Below are positions 8,905 through 17,144 of a DNA stretch of 64,000 nucleotides, in pieces (positions within the stretch are counted from its first letter, which is position 1; every line of letters starts with the position of its first letter). The stretch comes from Nitrosomonas ureae (GTDB taxonomy: Bacteria; Pseudomonadota; Gammaproteobacteria; Burkholderiales; Nitrosomonadaceae), in assembly GCF_001455205.1 (NCBI RefSeq), contig NZ_CP013341.1:1922001-1986000 (forward strand), in the 5' to 3' direction. The translations under genes were made by a program, and so were the position numbers. The notes beneath the pieces were generated by a model. It saw only the letters and a program-made list of their open reading frames with translations, had not been told where the DNA came from and did not search any database.

Positions 8905-9837
8905 ATGAAGATTATTTTTTGGTATTTGCAAGAATATGTAAAGACTGTAGATAAGTGGTTGTTATTTTTTTGCAGTGTATGGATTAGTCTCTTGATGGTT
9001 CTGAATTATCAGTGGGATATTGAGCGTGTCATGATCGTTGGTATGAGTTCTCGGTATTATCAATTTATTGCGCTTTTTACCGTCTACTGCTGCGCTTTTG
9101 TCGTTCCCTATTTATTTGCCATCCAATTCAGGAAACATGTGATCACCCCTGCGCCTGCATTTTGGTTGTTGTTGCTGTTTGCGCCAGCTTTATTTGCGCT
9201 CAAAGTGAGCATTGCCAATCCGCTGGAAAATATGTTGCAAGGCGTCTGGGGTGATTATTTGACGGTGGTGACTACATTGCCATTCAAATTTCTGGTCGTG
9301 CTGATCCCATTGGCAGTTTTATACCAAATACTTCCCACACAACCCAGTTTCTGGGGTGCAACAGTCAAAGATATTCGATGGAAACCTTACTGCATAATGT
9401 TGATGCTGATGATACCGCTGGTCATTTTTGCCAGTATGCAACCGGATTTCCTGAATGCTTACCCACGATTAAAGCAAATTGCTTTTATTGTGCCGCATAC
9501 GGACAACTTGCCGGTGTATCAACTGTTGTACGAGATCAGCTACGGGATCGATTTTGTGACCATTGAATTATTCTTCCGCGGTTTTCTGCTATTCGCTTTT
9601 GTACGCTACGCCGGAGCAGCGGCAATTTTACCGATGGCTACGTTCTATTGCAGTATTCACTTCGGTAAACCGCTGCTGGAGTGTATTTCCTCCTTCCTGG
9701 GTGGATGGATATTGGGCGTTATTGCCTATAGAACCCAATCCATCGTGGGAGGATTGGCAGTGCATCTGGGAATTGCCTGGATGATGGAAATCGGAGGATA
9801 TATGGGAAATCTCTGGTTGGGGCGGAATATTGCATAA
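8905..9837 (+). CDS. CPBP (CAAX/Abi) family membrane protein
   Basis: This 310-residue polytopic membrane protein has about eight hydrophobic segments. The C-terminal domain resembles the CPBP/Rce1 intramembrane protease family: motif 1 is IELFFRGF (about residue 227), motif 2 has FYCSIHFGKP, and motif 3 has VHLGIAWMME. Motif 1 normally reads EExxxR; here the first Glu is Ile, so proteolysis may be lost. Bacterial members process peptides or serve in immunity to self-made bacteriocins. No such genes are nearby and the substrate is unknown. Confidence 0.75.
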   Translation: MKIIFWYLQEYVKTVDKWLLFFCSVWISLLMVLNYQWDIERVMIVGMSSRYYQFIALFTVYCCAFVVPYLFAIQFRKHVITPAPAFWLLLLFAPALFALKVSIANPLENMLQGVWGDYLTVVTTLPFKFLVVLIPLAVLYQILPTQPSFWGATVKDIRWKPYCIMLMLMIPLVIFASMQPDFLNAYPRLKQIAFIVPHTDNLPVYQLLYEISYGIDFVTIELFFRGFLLFAFVRYAGAAAILPMATFYCSIHFGKPLLECISSFLGGWILGVIAYRTQSIVGGLAVHLGIAWMMEIGGYMGNLWLGRNIA

Positions 9838-10188
9838 ATACTCGGAAATGAAGAGAGTAACTATGAAATGAAAAAGGGTTAAGGAAATTCCGGAAGCAGC
9901 ACTCAGGCTTCTGTGGCAGTGTCTTACAAGGAATGTCAGTGCTCATGAGTACAGGGTGGAAAGAATATCGTTTCTCGGATAATTTGTTAGCCAGTCAAGT
10001 TTGTAATTCTCTAATATTAACTGTTGCGGTTAGCGATTGAATTCACCATACTATGAATGCACCCAACGATGTTTGGTGTTGTTCTTCGTAGCACAAGGAT
10101 TCTTATTTTGAACTTCAACACCATCTTGAGTTTTTAAATTAGAAAATATCACTAATGAAAGGTGGCAACTTTATTAGGAGAATATAAC
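9838..10188. other. Intergenic stretch, about 350 bp
   Basis: I see no convincing gene, RNA gene or mobile element here. It presumably holds the terminator of the CPBP gene and the promoter of the CHRD gene. Confidence 0.5.
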
Positions 10189-10737
10189 ATGAAGAACTTG
10201 TATATTAAGCTGTTTTTGTTGGTGGCGTTGTTTTTTGGGTTAAGTGCCGTATATGCCGCAAATGAGTTGAAATTCGAGGCGGACTTAAGCGGCGCGCAAG
10301 AGGTTACCACTCCCGCAGGCGGAGTGGCTACCGATGCTACCGGCACAATTGAAGTTGAATTTGATGCGGCGTTGACCAAAGCACAGTTTCGTCTCACTGT
10401 GCGTAGTGGTAGCGGGATCACACAGGCACATTTCCACTGTGCATCTGCAGGTGTGAACGGACCAATCGTGGCCTTTCTCTTCGGTCCGGTAGATCCGCCA
10501 GTGGATGTGGGCGAGGGATCAGTTGAGGTTACTCTGGATAACAGCGATATCTTATCGCCTGCAACGCCTGAGGCAATTGAAGCCTGTGGTGTACCGCTTA
10601 ATAACATCGCTTCTCTGGCTTTCGCAATGCGTGCTGGAAAAATCTACGCGAATGTGCATAGCACGACTTTCCCGGCAGGTGTGATTCGGGGGCAACTACT
10701 GGAAGATAAGTCTGATGACTCTGACTCGCTTCAGTAG
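10189..10737 (+). CDS. Exported CHRD-domain protein
   Basis: The start is set at 10189 (MKNLYIKL) because TTAGGAG lies just upstream and a proper signal peptide follows, with likely cleavage after AVYA (residue 23). The mature part is a single CHRD domain: FEADLSGAQEVTTPAGG, the strand-rich core with THAHFH-like GITQAHFHCA, and GVIRGQLLED at the end. CHRD domains occur in chordin and in many secreted bacterial proteins with beta-sandwich folds; a biochemical role is not known. The mature protein is about 160 residues and acidic at the C-terminus. A strong inverted repeat follows the gene. Confidence 0.85.
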   Translation: MKNLYIKLFLLVALFFGLSAVYAANELKFEADLSGAQEVTTPAGGVATDATGTIEVEFDAALTKAQFRLTVRSGSGITQAHFHCASAGVNGPIVAFLFGPVDPPVDVGEGSVEVTLDNSDILSPATPEAIEACGVPLNNIASLAFAMRAGKIYANVHSTTFPAGVIRGQLLEDKSDDSDSLQ

Positions 10738-10825
10738 TAGGGTAGAGTGAATCTACTATCATGATCTGATGTCAGATGGTTTGAGAAGATCATGGGGTAA
10801 TTGATTCTTCAGTCAAGTCTGATAT

Positions 10826-10858
10826 CGTTGTGCCGGGTGTTTTTTGCCCGGCACAACG
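10826..10858 (+). terminator. Strong 12-bp inverted repeat, possible terminator
   Basis: CGTTGTGCCGGG and CCCGGCACAACG are perfectly complementary, with a nine-base T-rich loop between them. The hairpin lies about 90 bp after the CHRD gene. There is no T-tract directly after the stem, so it is not a textbook intrinsic terminator; it could stop transcription inefficiently or act as an mRNA 3'-end stabiliser. Confidence 0.5.
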
Positions 10859-11032
10859 CATTATGTAAGGCACATTAATCAACATGAAGTGCCCGTGCAG
10901 GTTTTGAATTTGGCATTCGAATTCTTTTTTCTGCTTGCTTTACAGCCCGGCTCACAGCAATAAGAAGGCATGTAAAATGCAAGTCTGACCCCGTGTTCCT
11001 ACTGTTTTGGTGCTTAATCAAGGGGATTGATA

Positions 11033-11404
11033 ATGCGTGAAGGTAAAGAAAAAATCACCGTCTATTATGATGGCGCATGTCCCAGTTGTATCAAGGATCG
11101 GAAGAACTATGAAAAGTTAGCTGGGGAAAGTGGGGAAGACGTATGCTGGTTCGATATCACCGGGCAAGACAAACATTTGCGTGACATCGGTATCGATCCA
11201 CACTTGGCCTTGACTCAGTTGCATGTTCGTGATGAACATCAAAAAATAGTTTCCGAACTGGATGCTTATATATTGTTGATGTCCCGGGTATTCTTATTAA
11301 AGCCGCTGGCTTGGTTCATCGGCCTGCCAGTGATTCGGCCATTGCTTTCGTCACTTTATCACCGGATGGTCAACCGGCGTCTGGAGAGGAGCGGGCGCTT
11401 GTAG
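11033..11404 (+). CDS. DCC-family thiol-disulfide oxidoreductase-like protein (DUF393)
   Basis: The ATG at 11033 is chosen over an in-frame TTG at 11027 because AAGGGG is correctly spaced only from the ATG. The 123-residue protein has the DUF393 start ITVYYDGACPSCIKDRKNYEKL, with a CPSC dithiol motif in place of the usual DGxCxxC. LHVRDEHQKIVSELDAY and a hydrophobic C-terminal part ending LYHRMVNRR follow. Family members are predicted thioredoxin-like redox proteins of unresolved substrate. Its stop codon abuts the start of a broken hydrolase-like gene, with which it may once have formed an operon. Confidence 0.8.
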   Translation: MREGKEKITVYYDGACPSCIKDRKNYEKLAGESGEDVCWFDITGQDKHLRDIGIDPHLALTQLHVRDEHQKIVSELDAYILLMSRVFLLKPLAWFIGLPVIRPLLSSLYHRMVNRRLERSGRL

Positions 11405-11667
11405 ATGGATGAGAAACGATATTTCCAAGGTGAAGACGGTGTGAAACTCGCATACCGGCGATGGACGCCGGTGCAAAGCAGGCGGAATACGCCATTCTTG
11501 TCTGGCTGCGTCGGCTTCATGAAGCCAACACTACGCAACTAAAAGAAATGCTGGCATGGTATGTGGATATCTGTGGTTACCCATGTGAAATATCAACAGA
11601 TCCTAGTAAGAGCTTATACGGTGATGCCGAAAAGATCCGCAAACATTCTATGGAACGGTATGCTTAG
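11405..11667 (+). pseudogene. Broken gene remnant, possibly alpha/beta-hydrolase N-terminus
   Basis: Immediately after the DCC gene an ATG opens a frame starting MDEKRYFQGEDGVKLAYRRW, which looks like the first strand of an alpha/beta hydrolase. It stops at 11542 after 45 residues. A second frame covers 11461-11667, beginning inside the first, and shows no family I recognise. The most economical reading is a gene that lost its body through deletion and frameshift. The hydrolase assignment rests on about twenty residues and is weak. Confidence 0.4.
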
Positions 11668-11748
11668 TCATATAGCTTCTTGAAAACCTCCGGCAAAGTG
11701 AATAATCCACTCATCAAGGTGTGTGTGCAAATTAAACCACTACAATAT

Positions 11749-13008
11749 CTATTTTGTCCGCCGCTTAACAGCATAACCATATTGGATAGGCCATTCGGGT
11801 TCTATCCCTAACGTGTGCTGCGCCTTGAGCGCCCAGTACGGCTCCCGCAGTAACTCTCGACCGATAAAAACGAGATCTGCCTGGCCGCTGGTAATGATTT
11901 CATCTGCGTATTGCGGATCGGTAATCAGTCCTACCCCGCCTGTGTGGATTTGTGCTTCATCACGGATTTGTCGGGCAAATGGAACCTGGTAGCCTCTGGC
12001 AACCGGAATTCTTGCATCCGGTGTCGAACCACCGGATGAGACATCGATCAGATCCACCCCAAGTAACTTCAGTTCTTTGCACAGAATAATCGATTGTTCT
12101 ATATTCCAGCCCCCATCGACCCAGTCGGTTGCAGAGATTCGCACGAAGAAAGGCAGTTTGGATGGGATAACATCGCGGAGGCGCTTGGCAACCCTTAGCA
12201 AAAGTCGCATGCGATTTGCCAGGTTGCCGCCATAATTATCAGTGCGATGGTTGCTTAAAGGCGATAGAAACTCGTGCATCAGGTAGCCGTGTGCTGCGTG
12301 AAGTTCTATTACTTTGAAGCCCGCATCCAGCGCACGTCGAGCGGCTGCTCCCCATGCATCAACACAATACTCAATATCTGTTTCCGACATGGGTGTTGGA
12401 ACCGGGTCGTCAGCGTAAAACGGCGAAGAACTGGGACCAATCACTGGCCAGCCTCCTTCCGCCGGCGTTTTCAGGCTGCTGCCGCCATTCCACGGGGCAT
12501 CACAACTGGCTTTGCGCCCGGCATGTGCGAGCTGGATGCCCGGAATCGCACCTTGCATCTCCACAAATCGCGCAATGCGAGCTAGCGGCTCGATATGTTC
12601 ATCTTTCCAGATTCCCATGTCTCCCGGTGAAATGCGTCCTTCAGCCGTAACTGCAGTGGCTTCAACAACCACAAGCCCTACGCCCCCGATTGCCCGGCTG
12701 CCCAGATGGACGAGATGGTAGTCGTTGGCAAAACCATCGTGGGCGGAATACATGCACATGGGCGACATTGCGATCCGGTTGCGGAAAGTAACGTCGCGAA
12801 GGGTAAGTGGGGACATCAGGTCCACTTCCGGAATTTCTCGGTCGTGCTCGCTCTGACATTGTGTTTGGATGGCGGCATTGCTTAGCTGACGATCGCTGAT
12901 GGGAGCGGCTGTTGCAACTTCCGTGGTGGAACTGGCGGTAGGGCCTGCCCTGCTTAGAAGGTCAGGAGTTCCAGCTGTGTCGTGTTTGTTCTCGTCGTAA
13001 TGGGACAT
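11749..13008 (-). CDS. NADH:flavin oxidoreductase, Old Yellow Enzyme family (YqjM-like)
   Basis: The core is a TIM-barrel FMN enzyme: LMSPLTLRDVTFRNRIAMSPMCMYSA (FMN-binding start with the YqjM-type Cys), QLAHAGRKAS, the His pair in ELHAAHGYLMHEFLSPLSNHRTDNYGG, and TGGVGLITDP near the phosphate site. Such enzymes reduce activated alkenes with NAD(P)H. I start at 13008 because GAGGAAAAAATC precedes that ATG; the frame extends upstream to 13173 without recognisable sequence. Even so, about 65 residues of low-complexity Ser/Thr/Ala-rich sequence precede the barrel, which is unusual. It lies in a scarred region with no clear partner gene. Confidence 0.85.
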   Translation of the reverse strand: MSHYDENKHDTAGTPDLLSRAGPTASSTTEVATAAPISDRQLSNAAIQTQCQSEHDREIPEVDLMSPLTLRDVTFRNRIAMSPMCMYSAHDGFANDYHLVHLGSRAIGGVGLVVVEATAVTAEGRISPGDMGIWKDEHIEPLARIARFVEMQGAIPGIQLAHAGRKASCDAPWNGGSSLKTPAEGGWPVIGPSSSPFYADDPVPTPMSETDIEYCVDAWGAAARRALDAGFKVIELHAAHGYLMHEFLSPLSNHRTDNYGGNLANRMRLLLRVAKRLRDVIPSKLPFFVRISATDWVDGGWNIEQSIILCKELKLLGVDLIDVSSGGSTPDARIPVARGYQVPFARQIRDEAQIHTGGVGLITDPQYADEIITSGQADLVFIGRELLREPYWALKAQHTLGIEPEWPIQYGYAVKRRTK

Positions 13009-13173
13009 GATTTTTTCCTCATTGAAAAATTGCCAGTGGCCTTTTGATTTTCCTGAAATATTCGTAGCGGAGCATTTGCTTTTTGGGTGCATATCCGCTC
13101 TGATGCTCTCAAGGCTGTTACTTGAGGATTGGTATTTGTGAAACACATCTTCTTCAAGGTGATAGCGTCCCAC

Positions 13174-13400
13174 GGTAGATGCTAGGTTATCCCACGACCT
13201 GCAACATCGGTGACCTCTGAGACATCGTTAATCAGCCTGACCACGTGCGGCATATCCATTTCTCCTACCGGGAAAGCTTCGTACGAATCCTTTTCTGGAT
13301 CCAGTTCACCAAAGAATACTGATCGAAATTTTTTCATCCATTGGTAGAAAGATAGCTCCTTGTGCCTTAAGCGTCAAGTAGTTACAATCTTGGCACGTAG
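13174..13400. other. Gap without a supported gene
   Basis: A minus-strand frame of about 50 codons (starting MKKFRSVFFGELDPEKDS, near 13342) is present, but I recognise nothing in it. Given the neighbouring fragments it is likely decayed sequence. Confidence 0.35.
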
Positions 13401-13613
13401 TCACCACATTTTCATAGCTTCCAGAAATTCCTTCGGCCAGCGGTAATGAATATTTGTATTGATGCTTTCCCGGCGACATAGCTCAGCAATTTTGTCTTCG
13501 CCTCGATGATCCTCCAATTCGGATGCGAATCTTTCCTTCGACTGAATAATAACGGCGGGCTGCGCGACGAAAATCCCCTGCTGTTTTCTCAACATTGCGT
13601 TTGATATGATCAT
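13401..13613 (-). pseudogene. IS3-type transposase OrfA fragment
   Basis: The segment EDHRGEDKIAELCRRESINTNIHYRWPKEFLEAMK matches the helix-turn-helix region of IS3-group OrfA proteins (normally KIAELCRREGI, then a YRWSKEFLEAGK pattern). It covers only about 70 residues, with no OrfB downstream, so it is a remnant. The adjoining DNA to 13997 is AT-rich. It contains GGGCACCTCTAAAAA (about 13795-13809), which resembles an IS5-type terminal repeat. Confidence 0.6.
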
Positions 13614-13997
13614 TCTTTGTCATCATCGTTACTTAGTTGGAGAACAATGAATCAAAACTATCTCTTACGCAATCAGGCTATTTTGTCCAATTTTTGCTGA
13701 TGGAACACGATGTGCAAAAATCAGCAATTGAAATGGTTATGCACGATGCAAAGTATCGTAAGTGAAGTCATTGATTTTCACATAACTTTCTAAAGGGCAC
13801 CTCTAAAAATCCATATTTCGTCACAATACATTGTTGTTCACAAAAAATATTTCCTTACATATCAATTATATGCTGCGTCAACATTTTTTGTTCTCGCCTC
13901 GTCTTGTTTAAAACTCTGAATTCCACAGTTAATTCCAGTAAAATTGCCACAAATGTATTTCTGGTAAGGGTTTTCGACAGAATAGGAGGCTCACCCA
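13614..13997. other. AT-rich gap with possible IS terminal repeat
   Basis: No gene is supported here. The only notable motif is GGGCACCTCTAAAAA near 13795, reminiscent of insertion-sequence ends seen in nitrifiers. I could not find its partner. Confidence 0.3.
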
Positions 13998-14489
13998 ATG
14001 GGTGAAATTAAATTTGAGAAAAAGACACTGGTCGAGGCGATCAATACTACTTTGCAGGAGAGGGAACAAACGGCGGCTGAACAAAGCGTAGCCACCTCTG
14101 GTGGCCGGTTTCATGTCCGCTGGGATGAAGGCGGAAGCGCCACAGCACTGGGGCAATTACCGTTTTTTGCTGAGTTTTTGGAAGTTTCTGGGTTATTCGC
14201 CCGCTGGGTGGATGGATGTCCAATGGATTACACTAGTCCCAACGCACCCAAGGTAGTTGATGTGCTTGGCACCTGGCTATTATCGATCTTGGATGGACAG
14301 CGACGCTATGCATATGTTGCCGGGCTGCGCGGCGATGAAGTTGCTCCCCGGATACTCGGCATGAACAAGATCATCAGTGACGAGAGTCTGCGTCGCGCAC
14401 TGGCGCACTTGGCACCGGCCCCATGCAAGTATGGTACCGAACGTTTTTCGATCAAGCAACGGCGTTTCGGGAGGTGCATCGGGTGCTGA
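13998..14489 (+). pseudogene. DDE transposase (IS4/IS1380-like), N-terminal fragment
   Basis: Residues 1-about 142 resemble the N-terminal third of a long DDE transposase: FHVRWDEGGSATALGQLPFFAEFLEVSGLF, VVDVLGTWLLSILDGQRRYAYVAGLRGD, and ILGMNKIISDESLRRALAHLAPAP. The match ends at about 14422; after that another gene's sequence continues in a different frame. All catalytic residues are missing, so the element is dead. GAGG lies upstream of the ATG, so a truncated product could still be made. Confidence 0.75.
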
Positions 14490-14587
14490 GGCGCAAAGGC
14501 CGCTACCTGTTCCGTGTCTGGGATTCGGAGCGGTACAATCCATTCGCCAGTTTGAGCATTGAGGTATTAAAGCAATTCTTTCCGTGA
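14423..14587 (+). pseudogene. Class I SAM-methyltransferase fragment
   Basis: The frame starting ATG at 14423 reads FFDQATAFREVHRVLRRKGRYLFRVWDSERYNPFASLS, ending in QFFP. This is the post-motif-III region of a UbiE/Methyltransf_11-type SAM methyltransferase (normally ALREVxRVLRPGGRxLFxVWD). Only about 55 residues remain, joined directly to the transposase fragment. This suggests the transposon inserted into, or was deleted together with, a methyltransferase gene. Confidence 0.6.
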
Positions 14588-14665
14588 ATGATTTCCGTCT
14601 TGATGTGATCGCAAACCGGACAAGTCAGCGTGCATTTAGGGATGACAGCATTCATGAAGGATTCC
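14579..14665 (+). repeat. Degenerate ~80-bp repeat, copy 1
   Basis: This segment (from CCGTGAATGATTTCCGTC to GACAGCATTCATGAAGGATTCCT) is similar, at roughly three quarters of positions by eye, to 20003-20089. The longest shared runs are GATGTGATCGCA and ACAAGTCAGCG. The two copies bracket the SLC13 permease pair in the same orientation. They may be remnants of one dispersed element. Confidence 0.55.
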
Positions 14666-14820
14666 TACCACCACATAGAAAAATCGGTATCAGGTCCAGA
14701 ATAGAGGATTTAAGGATAACGTTAGTTTCTTAGTTATGAGTTTGCAGGTTTCGAAGGTGGTACGTTGAGGCTGATAATTCCTCGGTCATCTGGTTTGTAT
14801 TGTAAGAAACTTAATACTTA

Positions 14821-15002
14821 TCCAGCTTAGGGTACCGAATTGCCTCCGTAACAGCAGATTTTCGCTAGCAGCGTCTAAAACACACTATTTATCAATTTCC
14901 TTAACGCTCAAGTGGCTGTTGGTTTTTCCTTGCCGGTTAAGTTGTAATTGATGCCCTTTATCAACGAGTTGGCGGATAACACTACTTTTCTCGCCAGAAG
15001 CA
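14821..15002 (-). pseudogene. Partial, internally deleted duplicate of comM 3' region
   Basis: This stretch is clearly similar to the 3' end of the intact comM gene at 26097-27602. The part 14860-15002 aligns with about 26259-26402: CTAAAACACACTATTTATC against CCAAAACACAATATTTATC, and CTTAACGCTCAAGTGGCTGTTGG against CTTAACGCTCAAACGGCTGTTGG. 14821-14853 aligns with about 26107-26138, so roughly 110 bp has been deleted between the two blocks. It is far too short to encode ComM. Confidence 0.75.
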
Positions 15003-15221
15003 CATATCAGTCACAAATTACGCTTGTTATAAGTGATTTCTTGAAGCAGAATCTTCTCCAGCTTGGCTCAGAATTTATTGCTGGGTCTCAGTGATGCATT
15101 GAACATCCTCTGTCGATGATGCAGGAGCTTCGATATTGATAATTTATTACTAAGTATTAGATAGTTATCTAGAATTGACAACTGGATCTTAGTCTAGGCC
15201 AGTTTTACTGAGAAAGATAAT

Positions 15222-17108
15222 ATGACTTACAATCAAACAGTAATCCTTATCATTCTGCTGGTCACAATGACTATGTTCTTGTGGGGGCGTTGGCGTCATG
15301 ACATGGTTGCAGTGGGCTCGTTACTGGCTTGTGTGCTTACCGGATTGATTGCAACAGCGGATGCCTTTACTGGTTTCGGTCATCCCGCAGTGATAAGTGT
15401 GGCCTGTATTTTAATATTGAGCAGGGGATTACAAACATCCGGAGCAGTCAATGTATTAGTTCGTCATACTTTACCGAAGAATGCTGGTCCGACGCTAAAT
15501 CTGGTAGCTTTAGTTGGGCTGGGCGCAGCGCTTTCCGGCTTCATGAACAATGTGGGTGCAATGGCTCTTTTGATGCCGGTGGCGATTCAGCTGGCTGAGC
15601 GTCTTGATCTGCCACCCGGACGAATATTGATGCCCTTGGCTTTTGGCACCATTTTGGGCGGGATGATGACTATGATCGGAACACCGCCGAACCTGATTGT
15701 ATCCGGCTTTCGTGCTCAAAGCGGCGCAGGCAGCTTTGGTATGTTCGATTTTACGCCTGTCGGTTTAGCTGTAGCCTTAAGCGGAGTAATTTTTATCGCG
15801 ATTGTCGGCTGGCGACTGGTACCGATGCGCAAGCAAACTGACATAGAAGGATTTGAGACCGGTGCTTACATCACCGAGGTGCGCGTAGCGGCGGATAGTA
15901 AAGCTGCCGGGATGACCTTGCGCAAACTTGAAACTGTACTCGATGAACATGGCGCGCAAGTGGTGGGTTTGGTGCGAAATGAAAAACATTTAACTGTGCC
16001 ACGAATCAGATTCAAAATAGCAGCTGATGATATTCTGATTATTGAAGCTGAAGTTGAAACACTGGCGGATATTCTGTCCAGCCTCGGCCTAAGTCTGGAA
16101 GAGGCGGATACAGCTTTTACTCAATACAACGATAGTAAGAAGAATCGCAGTGAGACCAAGAACTCTCAGCGAAACAGTGATATCAAGGCGATTAGCGAAG
16201 ACCCTGGCGCTGAGAAACCCAATGAAGCAGAAGAAGAATCTTCGCAGAGCGATGAAGTCATTTTGATGGAGTTTGTTGTTCGTCCGGAATCAACGATCTC
16301 AGGCCGATCAGCTGCGGATTTACGGTTACGTACCCGCTATGGACTCAATCTGCTCGCGGTATCTCGCGAAGGCTCACGCGCTAAGACCCGGTTGAGAACG
16401 CTCAAGATTCAGCCTGGTGACCTGCTGTTGCTTCAAGGTACGGCAGAAGTACTGGCTGAATTTGCAGCTGACTTCGGGTGTGTGCCATTGGCTAATCGTG
16501 AACTACACATCCCCGATAAACGCAAGGCACTGATTGCCGGTGGCATCATGGCTGCCGCAGTCAGTGGTGCGGCTTTTGGTTTGTTGCCGGCAGCTATTTC
16601 GTTCGCCCTCGGGGTACTGGCTTCGATGGTTTTGCATATCGTCCCGCCGCGAGCGGTCTATGAAGCCATCGATTGGCCGGTAATTGTGTTGCTCGGGTCA
16701 CTCATTCCCGTAGCCGGGGTACTGGAATCTACCGGAATGGCAGATCTGGTGGCGCGTTTCTTGATTGATAATATTGTGCAGGGCCATGCCATTATGGGGC
16801 TTTTACTTATTCTGGTTGTTACAATGTTTTTGTCCGATCTAATGAATAATGCCGCAACTGCAGCCGTGATGTGCCCGATTGCGATTGGTACCGCGACTGC
16901 GCTAGGCGTGAACGCCGATTCCTTTCTGATGGCGGTGGCGATTGGTGCTTCCTGCGCATTCTTGACCCCGATTGGGCACCAGAATAATACTCTTATCCTG
17001 GGTCCGGGCGGTTTTCGTTTCGGCGATTACTGGCAGCTTGGGTTGCCGCTCGAAATACTAGTTATTATTGTCAGTATTCCTTTGCTGTTGATCTTTTGGC
17101 CACTCTGA
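15222..17108 (+). CDS. SLC13-family permease with two RCK_C domains
   Basis: This 628-residue membrane transporter of the DASS/SLC13 type has two hydrophobic halves (about residues 1-205 and 435-628). Each half carries an SNT-like signature: SGFMNNVGAMALLMPVAIQLAERL with GTPPNLIVSGF, and LSDLMNNAATAAVMCPIAIGTA with GHQNNTLILGPGG. Between them are two TrkA-C/RCK_C domains (about 221-295 and 349-425), separated by an acidic Ser/Glu/Lys linker. RCK_C domains bind small ligands and gate transport. The substrate is probably an anion such as sulfate or a dicarboxylate. A paralogous gene follows 36 bp downstream. Confidence 0.85.
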   Translation: MTYNQTVILIILLVTMTMFLWGRWRHDMVAVGSLLACVLTGLIATADAFTGFGHPAVISVACILILSRGLQTSGAVNVLVRHTLPKNAGPTLNLVALVGLGAALSGFMNNVGAMALLMPVAIQLAERLDLPPGRILMPLAFGTILGGMMTMIGTPPNLIVSGFRAQSGAGSFGMFDFTPVGLAVALSGVIFIAIVGWRLVPMRKQTDIEGFETGAYITEVRVAADSKAAGMTLRKLETVLDEHGAQVVGLVRNEKHLTVPRIRFKIAADDILIIEAEVETLADILSSLGLSLEEADTAFTQYNDSKKNRSETKNSQRNSDIKAISEDPGAEKPNEAEEESSQSDEVILMEFVVRPESTISGRSAADLRLRTRYGLNLLAVSREGSRAKTRLRTLKIQPGDLLLLQGTAEVLAEFAADFGCVPLANRELHIPDKRKALIAGGIMAAAVSGAAFGLLPAAISFALGVLASMVLHIVPPRAVYEAIDWPVIVLLGSLIPVAGVLESTGMADLVARFLIDNIVQGHAIMGLLLILVVTMFLSDLMNNAATAAVMCPIAIGTATALGVNADSFLMAVAIGASCAFLTPIGHQNNTLILGPGGFRFGDYWQLGLPLEILVIIVSIPLLLIFWPL

Positions 17109-17144
17109 TTGATGGCAATAAACGAAACCGGAGACTGAGCGAAG

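Noticed and set aside
13795..13809. GGGCACCTCTAAAAA as an IS5-type terminal repeat
   Set aside because: It looks like known ends, but I found no partner repeat or target duplication, so it is mentioned only as a note on the gap.
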